DNA of 64,000 nt, from the NCBI GenBank assembly GCA_036172665.1, contig CM069870.1:27130001-27194000 (forward strand). The letters are read 5' to 3'. The position numbers were made by a program, and so were the translations under genes. The DNA is from Prosopocoilus inquinatus (taxonomy: Eukaryota; Arthropoda; Insecta; Coleoptera; Lucanidae). The notes below the pieces were generated by a model, which made no database searches, was not told the DNA's origin, and worked only from the letters and a program-made list of their open reading frames with translations. This document shows, piece by piece, positions 42,157 to 51,850 of this stretch (the stretch's first letter is position 1; each line of letters begins with the position of its first letter).

Positions 42157-43134
42157 GCAAATCGATAACCGATCATGACCGATTTACAAAATCTTTTTTC
42201 TCTCTTCCATTATATCTAATAAAACTATTTCAAATTATTATTAAAAGTATTCTTAAAAAAATAAGGATTCTTATAACACTAACAAGGAAGGAAAGACGTT
42301 GCATTAATTAATTAAGAAGATGAAAGAAAATAGTTTGTGTTATAAATTATTATAAAAAATATTTCATCAAGATTTTCAGATAGTTCTATTTCCCTAGTCC
42401 CTAGTCGATATCTCGTTAGAAATCGGATGAGACTTTTAAACTATCCAAAGCTAAAATTGGTCTTAGTGTTTTCTTTGTTACTTTACTAAGTTCTTCTTTT
42501 TTTTAATAGTCTAGATCTAAATTACTCTAGTTCATAGTTATTTTACAAAAGCTGAGACCTTTTTCTAATTTCAGCATTCATCATAATGATCCGATTTAGA
42601 GTTCAGATTTTGAATCTAGTGTCCACAGATTTAATATTCCCGAAATATTGTTCAAGAAAGTATAATTGAGCGCAAAGATATAGGATTAAAATGTTCAATC
42701 ATTTGGAGCAAAATATCAAAATATGTGCATACACTCATATACCACTATTTATGTATTTCACCAAACATTGATTGGTAGCAGTTAAATTATGATTAGATAA
42801 TGACAAACAAATATTTATTAATTGTTGACAATGATTTATTTCTGTCTTATGTTTATGTGCGACGTCGTAACTTTCGAATTAAGTAAAACGGGCGAAAAAT
42901 TAAAATTTCCAACTCTCAATTTAAAAAAAGAACACATTTTAAGCGAAAAGTCTCTACAGCGTCCCAAGATTGATGTTACAAAGAAGTGTGATGGTTTAAA
43001 AAAATTAGAATTTCATTTTAAGATTTGAGAAACAAATCGGCCTTGACAATGAAGCAACCATTTTTCAAAACGTTACTAAGAAAAGCCCTATAATTTCAAG
43101 AAGTTCTACTTATTTTGATCAAACTGTCACCTTT
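42157..43134. other. AT-rich stretch
   Basis: No gene recognised. A 68-codon open frame at 42822-43028 is rich in Lys and Asn and matches nothing I know. Confidence 0.4.
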
Positions 43135-43136
43135 TA

Positions 43137-44425
43137 CGTGGGCTGCTGGAAAAGTTTCTGGAAACGGTATGAAACAACGCATATGAAATTTGGTAAACGG
43201 TATCATTGTTTTTCGAAGTATTCGCCTTTGACGCCAATACACTTTTGCATACGCTCGAACCAATTTCTAAATCACGTTTTCCACTCTAAAGATGGTACCT
43301 CAGAAACCAGTGTCCGGAATGTTTCAACCGCTTCTTCAGCGGACGAAAATCGCTCACCACGCATTTTATTTTTGATATTTTGGAACAAAAAGAAATCATT
43401 AGGTAATAAATCAGGTGAATATGGACAATGAGTCATTAATTCAACATTTTTGTTGAACAAAAAATCAACTGTTTGACGGGCTGAGTGAGAGCTGGCGTTG
43501 TCATGATGGAGAATAATTCGTCGATTTCGATTGTTTCTTCTTATTTGATCGATGACTTCCGGCAAACAAATTATAGTATACCAATCAGCATTCACGGTTT
43601 CTCGATTCTCTAAAGCCACGGTTGCTATATGTCCAGTTAAACCAAAGAAACAAGCAATCATTTGCTTCGCAGCACTGCGTGAACGGACAACTTTTGTTGG
43701 TTTTGGTTCATTTTGAAATACCCAAACGGTAGATTGTAGCTTACTTTCTGCCTCGTACGAATAGATCCACGTTTCACCAGTAACGATGTTATAAACTAAA
43801 TTTGAACGACCTTCATTGAATTTCTTGAGCATGTCTTCGCACCATTTGACACGACCCTGCTTTTGCGCTTCTGTTAAATTGTGTGGGATCCAACGACTGC
43901 AAATCTTTCGTACGTTCAAATGATCATGCAAAATCTGGTGTATTGCTTTCATGTCAATGCGTAAGGATGCTTAAATCTCACGGTATGTCACATGTCGATC
44001 TCGCTCAAGCATTTCACGCACAGCATCTACATTAGTGGCAACAACAGATGTTGATGGACGACCTTCACGAAATTCGTCACTGAGAGAGGTACGTCCACGC
44101 TGGAATTCGGCAAACCAATTATAAACACTGCTCTTTGATGGTGCTTCATCTCCAAAAGCCAAATGAAGCCGATCGAGGCATTGTTTCGGCGTTAGACCAT
44201 ATTGGAAATCGTAAGAAATCATGGCACGAAAATTTTCACGCGAGATTTCCATGTTTACACAAAATTACTTTTTCTCAAATGCTGTACAAACAAAACTAGT
44301 TCACTTGGATAGGAACTGTCAATAGAATTATAGGCGAAAAACGTCAAATTTTTCAAATATGACAGTTGATAAACGCTAACAATTCTAGACCTACTAGATT
44401 CCAGAAAATTTTCCAGTAGCTCACT
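43137..44425 (-). mobile_element. Mariner transposon, full length, inactive
   Basis: The left end CGTGGGCTGCTGGAAAAGTT and the right end, inverse AGTGAGCTACTGGAAAATTT, are flanked by TA (43135-43136, 44426-44427). The length is 1289 bp, normal for mariner. The transposase is on the minus strand. The terminal repeats differ at several positions, so the insertion is not recent. Confidence 0.9.
43203..44252 (-). pseudogene. Mariner transposase with two in-frame stops and a lost catalytic aspartate
   Basis: A single reading frame of 350 codons from MEISRENFRAMISYDF to GEYFEKQ and TGA. The helix-turn-helix parts are seen at SVYNWFAEFQRGR and AIHQILHDHLNVRK. WIPHNLTEAQK is the linker signature. 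In-frame stops fall at 43968-43970 and 43269-43271. The first catalytic motif reads VTGETWIYSY where VTGDETW is expected, so the aspartate codon is deleted. HHDNASSHSA and PYSPDLLPNDFFLF keep the second and third aspartates with the D34D spacing. No frameshift is needed. Inactive by two stops and one missing metal ligand. Confidence 0.92.
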
Positions 44426-44427
44426 TA

Positions 44428-44741
44428 GAATATATAAACAAACAAAACAATTATATCATACTTGGGACACACTGTATATTAAAACCTCTAACAGCAGTTA
44501 GTTTAAAACTTACGGAGAAACAGATTATACAGGATTATTTTTGATAAGTTTAGCTGTGATTTCAAGGCCATCGACATTTTTTTCAAACGGTAACTACAGA
44601 ACGTATAAGTCATACTAATGACACTCCGCTTTGGGAGTTCCGTTTTAATATAAATAGCAATTTAATTAGGAAGTATGCGTTCAATCCTATTTTAGTGTCT
44701 TTTAATTACCAGCACTAAAATTACTTGCCACTTCCACTTAC
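44428..44741. other. Spacer; likely intron of the claudin-like gene
   Basis: TGGGACACACTGTATATTAA near 44464 looks like a solo foldback terminus. No gene. Confidence 0.4.
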
Positions 44742-44759
44742 TTTGCGACTTCCTGACAT
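44742..44759 (-). CDS. Candidate first coding exon of the claudin-like gene
   Basis: On the minus strand ATG at 44759 begins MSGSRK and runs into CGCAAA/GTAAGT, a strong donor after 44742 in phase 0. That is exactly the phase needed to join the exon at 32683, giving SGSRK-VIAFICG, a basic juxtamembrane start as expected for this family (192 residues in all). The open frame also extends upstream (KQYTETTPYSIKP), so the start may lie in an earlier exon. A possible acceptor TATTTCCAG sits at about 44865. The intron would be 12 kb. This join rests on phase and sequence logic only. Confidence 0.4.
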
Positions 44760-46319
44760 AGGTTTAATACTATACGGAGTTGTCTCCGTATATTGTTTGC
44801 TTCCGCAGCATTTCAAACACAGGTTTGATATTTGCAAAATAGAATTATTAATCAAGAGAGATCTCTGGAAATATATGAAAATTTCCATCAAGATACTTCC
44901 GATTAGACCGAAAGTCGCTATCAACTCGCTGTTTTTAAATGGTAAGCTATATTTCTTATGTACTTTAATTCTAGTTCTAGAAATAAGAAAACTGCACTAA
45001 ATTTCCCTCTTCCATCTTCTCCTATTCCCTATTGCGTCATTTAGGAGATATTTGGAGCGATCCTAAAACTTTTGACTCTCTAGTTTCATTTCAAACAAAA
45101 TTATTTTGCGCTCATTATTGAAACAATAATTCCTTATTTTGTTAAACATTTTCAGATACAATGTACAAATACATATATTAAGCGTGATATTTACTTTGCT
45201 TTGGTTTGAAACAAATTAGTTAATCTTACTTAATACTATTTTAAATCTTTGACATTCTACTAACAAAATATTAAGTATGGCACAACAGCCATAAATCCGC
45301 GCTTTGGTTATGACAAGTTCGATTGTTTTCAAAAAGATCTATATCGATTTAAGTGAATTGGGTGTGTAGTATTATCAATTATCAAATGAAATTTATTGAA
45401 TAATGCACCTGTACGTGCAATATCGCATGAAAATAAATATTAGAGTTTCCACATCAAAACAAATATGATACCTACTTTTCTGTATCGAACCTGTGAGACA
45501 GCGAAATGCATCTCTGTCTGATTGGCCATGGTCACTTTTTCTTAACTAGGTACCGGTACCAGTCAACTACGTATCTCACTGCACGTATAATTATATACTG
45601 TTACACCTTACGAACAATTTTATCTTATCTTTGATACAAATGTTTGTTTATCAATTCAACCCATGGGTTTGAATTAATTAACTTCACACGTCCGTCACAA
45701 CCGTCCCACTACTTTCCTTTTTAAAATTTCGAACTCAACTGAACGCTACGGACATTAAGACTACTTATGCACGTCATGTACCAGGAATTGTAAATATGAT
45801 AACGTAGTGTGTGTGTGTATGTATAAAACCGAAGTTAGTTAATAGTCCGTTTCAATGGTTTTATCGATGCATTGTGGAAGAATAACATTTAAATTCTTTG
45901 TAAATTGCAGTGAAAGGTAACTCAAGTAGCCGGCGATAAGTCTTGTCAACATGTACAGATTGTATTGTTCTGGCTACGTATCTGTCGTGACAAAAAATTA
46001 TTTCCACGACGGTTTTCTTTTTGTAATAATCAATGACACATTGATTTATTAGAGTGCTATACATATACCGCACTTAAAATTATGCAGGTGTATGTACACA
46101 AAAAGTATTTGAGCGTATTGGCCTTTCTTTTATTAATCCAGACAAATCATTCCCTATGATGATCTCCCTCTAATATAAAAAGTTTCATGTGTTGATAGAC
46201 AAGCGAAAATATTTATTTAATCTATGTATACCGTGATTTTATTTTAATATAAAACATAGCTGTTCATATTACTTTAGAAATTAATTTCAATTTTTAAAAG
46301 GTGGGTTGGGTTGGGTTTT
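44760..46319. other. Region upstream of the candidate first exon
   Basis: The minus-strand frame containing MSGSRK extends to about 44924 without a stop. A GT microsatellite lies near 45808-45820. Otherwise AT-rich with no gene recognised. Confidence 0.4.
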
Positions 46320-46512
46320 TAGGAGGTCAGTTGTACTAAGGTAGTTTAAACCGACGTTCGACTGAACCAGGTTCACAGTGAACAAATTCGCATGGGATCT
46401 TAAGGATATATGGCAATTAATGCATTTATAAACAAAATTTGATTCGATTTTGTTCACTTTGAACCTGATTCAGTTGAACGTCGTTTAAACCCCACTGGTA
46501 CAACCGGCCCTA
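46320..46512. repeat. Hairpin MITE, about 190 bp
   Basis: TTTAAACCGACGTTCGACTG, then AACCAGGTTCACAGTGAACA, faces TGTTCACTTTGAACCTGATT and CAGTTGAACGTCGTTTAAAC. The outer ends CAGTTGTACTA and TGGTACAACCGGCCC also pair. Confidence 0.8.
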
Positions 46513-47182
46513 AATGTCATATCAAATCAAATTTGTGAATTTCAATTTGGAACATCTGTCATTAAGAACAGAACAGATTCATCACAGCTGTCATCTCAAG
46601 TTCTATTTTAAAAAGAACAATTTAATTCACAAATTGTAAACGCTGTTATGAATTCTCAGAATGCTTTATGTTAAACTAAATTCACGGTATGTCAAAAACA
46701 TATTATATTTTTCACGTATACAGATTGTGTTACATATTATTGATTAAAGCAATTTCGATAACGCTCGATCGGTCGACCGTCTTTAAAATTCGATGTGTCG
46801 ACCCGTTGAACGGAATGGCATATTTCGCTGCTGATGGGATAAGATTATCTTTTTTCCTCATAGCTCTTTCGTATATTCTATAACTAGAAGTAACTGACAC
46901 AACATGTATGTTAAAAATACTGTAAGTAGCAATACGATAAGATATTTTAACTGCATAGTTAAAGCGTTAAAGCATCGTAGTAGTCACTATTACCTCTTAT
47001 AAATAAGGCAAATGAGCCATTTAAGTTGTTCTCGATTTTATTAAAATACTATGAATCAACACTTTGAACTATTTACTATTTTTATATAATAAAAGATAAT
47101 AGATAATAATTAATACTTAGTATTACCTTGTTTCATTACAATTGCAATAGCAACACTTCTCGAGATGTACTGTTAATACAAA
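46513..47182. other. AT-rich stretch
   Basis: No recognisable gene or paired repeat. Confidence 0.4.
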
Positions 47183-47184
47183 TA

Positions 47185-48464
47185 CGAGGGTCAAGCTCAA
47201 TTTATTTGCGTTGAGAATAAGAAAATCTAGCAGGCCTTGAAAAACAAAACATACATTGTTATTTAGAACACTTTTTTATCTATTTGTAGTTTAGTTGCTG
47301 AATCTACGTTTGGTATAACCGAAGTTATTAATTTTTAAAAGTGATAATACAAGTACAAAAATGGAATTAACTAGAGAGCATTTTCGAATCATGATTTATT
47401 ATGATTTTAAAAAAGGCTTAAGCGCTTATGAGTGCAAGGAGAGTTTAGATTCGGCTTTGAGTGAACAAGCACCTTCCTTGGCTACAATTTACCGATGGTA
47501 CAAGGAATTTGAATGCGAAAGAAATTCTGTTCAGCATCAAAAAGGAGCAGGGCGTCCTCTTACGGCTGTTACCGACAAAAACATTGCTGCTGTTAAACAA
47601 ATAATTGAAGAGGACAATAAAGCCACTTATGCATGCGGTAATCGAGCATCAACTCAAGATTGGATTCTCAGCTGTGAGAACAATCTTACACGATCACGTA
47701 CATTTAAAAAAAGTGGTTAGTCGTTTTGTGCCGCATCAACTTTCCGACTTCCAAAAAGCAGAACGTGTACGGATTTGCCATGAAACTTTAAATTTCTTAA
47801 ACAATGGTGGCCACCAATTTTTTTCCAAAATAGTGACAGGTGACGAAACTTATATTCCAATTTTTGACCTACCAACCCGCCAAGAGAGTCGTGTGTGGAT
47901 TCATGAAGATGAGGAAACTCCAACAATAACCAAAAAGCTGCGAGCTATGAAAAAAGTTATGTATGCAGTATTCTTTAGAAGTACTGGGCTAATAAAAGCA
48001 ATTAAGCTAGACGGACAAAAGACAGTTACAGCTAAATGGTACACTGAAAAATGTTTGCCTGAAGTATTCAGTAAGGTTCCAAACAAGGGAATTATTCTGC
48101 ACCTTGAAAATGCATCCCATACTGCAGCTTTAACTCTCCAGTTTTTGGCTGGAAAAAATATAAAAATAATAGAACATCCGCCGTATTCACCTGATTTAGC
48201 TATGTGCGATTTCTGGCTATTTTTTGGGCTTAAAAGGAATTTGCGGGGTAGAAGGTTTTCGTCTGAAGAAGAGATTGAGGTGGCAGTTCACACTTGTTTT
48301 GACAGTATTTCGAAAGAAGATTGGTTGGGCGCTTTTAAACAGTGGAAAGAAAAAATGGTTAAGTGCATCATTGCTGAAGGAAATTACTTTGAACACATTT
48401 CAAATAAAATCCTACAAAATATTAACCACATTTTTTATTTTCAATAAATTCAGCTTGACCCTCC
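47185..48464 (+). mobile_element. Mariner transposon, nearly full length
   Basis: The ends CGAGGGTCAAGCTCAATTTA and the inverse GGAGGGTCAAGCTGAATTTA are flanked by TA (47183-47184, 48465-48466). The length is 1280 bp. A different mariner lineage from the copies at 109-1800 and 43137-44425, judged by the termini and protein. Confidence 0.93.
47361..48447 (+). pseudogene. Mariner transposase, one frameshift and a Glu in place of the second Asp
   Basis: Starts MELTREHFRIMIYYDFKKGL. One frameshift lies near 47625-47635, between EEDNKATYA and VIEHQLKIGFSAVRTILHDH. After that the frame is open to the stop: VSRFVPHQLSDFQKAERV linker, VTGDETYI (first aspartate), ILHLENASHTA (usually HHDNASSHTA, so the second metal ligand is Glu and one Ser is missing), and PYSPDLAMCDFWLF (third aspartate). 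The C-terminus is AEGNYFEHIS and a short extension. Both defects should disable it, though the frame is otherwise intact. Confidence 0.9.
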
Positions 48465-48466
48465 TA

Positions 48467-49146
48467 TGCCTTCTTAATTTAGAGACTGTTACGCAACACT
48501 TTTTTAATATTTCTTTTCAGTTCTTTGGCAAAATTTCTAATTTATAAATATGAAACACGTGAAGCAATTTTATAGTTGTCCCAAGTTGTCCCAATTCTTC
48601 AGTCTTAGTAATTAAATCATGCGTGAATAATTTTAAGCTCTTAGAAAAAAAGTTCCCATTTTTTTAAATATTTTTGGAACATTTACTCACTACCAATATT
48701 TTTTAAGTCTTTAAAACATATTAGTTCATTGTCAAAAGCTTCTCAAACTTATTGCTATTATTTATATTTATTGTGTTGCTAATGGTATTTACTTTCTTGT
48801 CTGTTTTCGATAGGATTGGACAATCTAATAACTGAATAGTCAGGAATCTTGAAAGTAAAGAAATAATTTCGTTAAAACATTGATAACAACTTTTATGATG
48901 AACTGATTCATTTCAGTTAAAGCTTCTCTAAACCAGAACATGCAAGAAAGTGTTAAATTTGAAATCTTCATTGCTTTGTGTATATATATGTACAGTTACA
49001 GCGCAAAGAAATGAAAGTTTGGACGAGTAAACGGCCACCTGACTTCGCCGGACTGAAATTAGTGACCTTCGTTAAGCCATTTCTGTTGTTTGACTTCATC
49101 TCTATAATTTATATGTAGTTGTCACTTCCAATGGAAGTCTTTTTTC
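48467..49146. other. AT-rich stretch
   Basis: No gene recognised between the mariner and the next MITE. Confidence 0.45.
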
Positions 49147-49315
49147 AAGGCCCAGTTGTACAACATGGGTTGTTTAATCTGAAACTTAAATCCAACGTGA
49201 GTTTAAATTTAATCTGAATTTTAAACTATAACCCCTAACATATCATTTCAACTGTTGTTAAGAGATTAAGCTTTAGCTTAAAGTTAAAGTGAAACTGTAC
49301 ACTTGGCATTAAGTG
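49147..49315. repeat. Degenerate hairpin MITE with GGCCCAGTTGTAC end
   Basis: AAGGCCCAGTTGTACAACAT at the left and GTGAAACTGTACACTTGGC at the right are loosely inverted. Inner TTAAATTTAATCTGAATTTTA and TTAGCTTAAAGTTAAA also pair. Confidence 0.45.
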
Positions 49316-49364
49316 AATTAAAAAATAATATAAAAATAAATTTCTGATGTAGTCATTCCCACCT

Positions 49365-51193
49365 GGGCGTATGCGAGTTGGGCCACAAACACAAAGATAA
49401 TCTCCTAATAGCAAAATATAGGGATTAGCAAGATGGGTGAGTTGGGCCGAAATGGTAATCTAGTATTATAGGTTTTCTTTTGAAGGAGGGGGGACGGGGA
49501 TGTGATGACAAGGTGATAAATAAAATCCTAGTAATTGTCTAATTAGTTTGTTATTGTCAGTGAGACCAGTAAGATCCTAGCAGACGTCTGTAGTGTTCTT
49601 ATCGAATTAAAAAAAATGGAAGGTGATACAACGAAATCAATGTTAAGTGAAAAGGGATATAAATTGTTAGTGGTCAATAATTATAAATTTTCTAAGGCCA
49701 ATGTGTCTAAAAGTGGAAAGATTCGTTGGAGATGCTGCAATCGGAAGTGTGGTGCAAAAGTTTATTCGCATATTTCGGATGAGAATAAATTAGTTGAAGC
49801 TAATTCAATTCATAATCACGAAGCTGATGCGTTTATCGAAAGGCAAATTGTCAGCAATTCTATAAAAAGAAAAGCTGTAGAGGATTTAACAGAAAAACCG
49901 TCGAAAATTATTCACCTAGAATTAAAGTCTAACCGCGCTGAAACTTTAACTGTGAACGACATCAATTATATAAGGAAAAATTTATATGTGGCTAGAAGAA
50001 AAATCCAGCCAACACTCCCTAAAAGTCAAGAAGAAGTTATAAGTGCTGTGAAAAGTTTAAATTTAATAACTAACAAAGAAGAGAATTTTCTTATGTTTGT
50101 GGACGAATCGAAAAAGCTGATAATTTTCTCCTGTTACACTAATTTACATTTTCTGTGTAATGTCAATACAGTGTACATGGACGGTACATTTCAATTTTCT
50201 TGTAAGTTCTTTTATCAAATGTTTACAATACATGGGTTCAAAAACGGCTATTATGTACCGTTAGTGTTTGGTTTGCTACCTACTAAAGCCAGTGAGTGTT
50301 ATTTAGATTTTTTTACGAGTATTAAAAACAAATGTGTACAATTAGATTTAACTTTCGACCCAAAAGAAATTGTAATAGATTTTGAGATTGCTACACACAA
50401 TGCATGTAAAATTATGTGGCCACAGGCGAATATTATTGGCTGTAGATTTCATTTATGCCAAAACTGGTTCAAGAAAATTCAATCTTTAGGCCTAGTAACA
50501 GAATATAAAGACAAGAATTCTAATTTAGGAAGTTATTTAAAGATGTACTTTGGACTTCAGTTTCTAAATGCAAACGAGATTAATAATTTTTTTTGCAACG
50601 AATTGTATTATTTAATGCCACAAGACCCAAGAATTGTAGAATTTAGGGATTATGTATATAATTATTACATTAAGGATAACGCACTATTTCCTCCATCAGT
50701 ATGGGCAAGTGACTGTAATACGTTATATCGTACCACGAATGCATGCGAATCTTTCCATTCTAAATTTAATGCTAGTTTCTATTCTCCACATCCAAATATT
50801 TTTCAATTTATCAATACCCTATTAAATCAACAAACTGAAATTTATATAAAAATTAGAACTGCTCAAACATTAACGAAAAAAATCAGACCAGAAATAGAAC
50901 GTAAACAAAATTACATTAATGAAAAAATTTGTGAATATAAACAAAATATTATATCTAGATTTCATTTTGTAAAATTAGTTTCGATTAAATATTATCCTTA
51001 AGAAACTGTTATTATATCTCTTTTAATATTGCATTAATTATTATTGTAAATATTTTGTTAATATAAATAAACTGTTTATTTCTTCTTTGTCTATTTCTTT
51101 AATCGTTTAATCCCTACCCTTGTTAAATTGTGGCCCAACTCACCCGTAAGATTTATGGATCACCTGCTGTTGTGGCCCAACTCACCAACGCCG
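49365..51193 (+). mobile_element. Compact MULE transposon with FLYWCH transposase, 1829 bp
   Basis: The flanking 8 bp TCCCACCT is identical on both sides (49357-49364 and 51194-51201), as expected for Mutator-like elements (8-9 bp). The termini GGGCGTATGCGAGTTGGGCC and the inverse of GGCCCAACTCACCAACGCCG pair. A second, inner GTGAGTTGGGCC lies at both ends (about 49437 and 51129-51145), giving paired subterminal boxes. One long intact open frame lies inside. Confidence 0.9.
49616..51001 (+). CDS. FLYWCH/MULE-type transposase, open frame intact
   Basis: 461 codons without interruption. Residues 1-70 form a FLYWCH-like zinc finger (Trp38, Cys40/41, Cys45, His66, His68), the DNA-binding part. 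The MULE catalytic domain follows: YMDGTF (Asp189), VIDFE (Asp255), GCRFHLCQ with the CxxH seen in this family (276-279), and a C-terminal TTNACESFH whose Glu (about 380) completes the DDE triad. Its function would be cut-and-paste of its own element, acting in the nucleus. The ATG follows AAAAAA directly. The gene fills most of the 1.8 kb transposon. The 3' side has AATAAA-type strings near 51063. It has all the features of a recently active copy, but activity is not shown. Confidence 0.9.
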   Translation: MEGDTTKSMLSEKGYKLLVVNNYKFSKANVSKSGKIRWRCCNRKCGAKVYSHISDENKLVEANSIHNHEADAFIERQIVSNSIKRKAVEDLTEKPSKIIHLELKSNRAETLTVNDINYIRKNLYVARRKIQPTLPKSQEEVISAVKSLNLITNKEENFLMFVDESKKLIIFSCYTNLHFLCNVNTVYMDGTFQFSCKFFYQMFTIHGFKNGYYVPLVFGLLPTKASECYLDFFTSIKNKCVQLDLTFDPKEIVIDFEIATHNACKIMWPQANIIGCRFHLCQNWFKKIQSLGLVTEYKDKNSNLGSYLKMYFGLQFLNANEINNFFCNELYYLMPQDPRIVEFRDYVYNYYIKDNALFPPSVWASDCNTLYRTTNACESFHSKFNASFYSPHPNIFQFINTLLNQQTEIYIKIRTAQTLTKKIRPEIERKQNYINEKICEYKQNIISRFHFVKLVSIKYYP

Positions 51194-51201
51194 TCCCACC
51201 T

Positions 51202-51848
51202 AAAGTGTTACAATTTAAAATCTCTCTGAGCTTTATAACACAAGGTCTTAAGCGCGAGGTATGCGTGTGGAATGTGCAGACAACTGTACTTGTGTTAGTA
51301 AGTGCACAAAAACATTACGATTATAAATCGCCAGTGTACAACATTTACACAACACAGTATTTGTTCGTGGTAATTATTTCATCGACATTTAAAAAATAAC
51401 GATGGATTACTCTAATTCCAGAAGCCATCCCTTTACCATTATTTTGCTATCGTAAACTTAATTTTGAGAAAGTTTCGGTGAAATTGCAAAATTCCTCCAT
51501 TATTTTTTCAACAGCCTATTATTTATTAATACGTTCTCTCCTTTATCTTTTACAAACTGTTGATTTATGTTAATCGCGACTTTCTAGCTCTTGTCATTAA
51601 ATGTGGGGAAGACAATATGCATCAGTTTATTTGAAATTCTTTAAAACGGTTTTAGGTATACTAGCCAGCATTTTATGAAGTCGCACTTTATGATGCAATT
51701 TAAACGAGAAACTGTGACTTCATAAAATGCAAGCTAGTATACATAAATACACAATCGAATCGTTAGCTTTTAAAAAGTATGAGAAGGCAAGTATAGGTTT
51801 TCTAACAAGAGTTGTGCGATATGTAGAGTTAGTTTTTTGTTTCCGATA
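51202..51848. other. AT-rich stretch with small inverted repeat
   Basis: Near 51650-51745 GTATACTAGCCAGCATTTTA is mirrored by TGCAAGCTAGTATACA, with GAAGTCGCA/GTGACTTC inside: a hairpin of about 95 bp. No gene recognised. Confidence 0.5.
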
Positions 51849-51850
51849 TA

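Noticed and set aside
49616..51001. FLYWCH protein as a domesticated host gene
   Set aside because: The perfect 8 bp target duplication and paired termini around it show it is still within a transposon.
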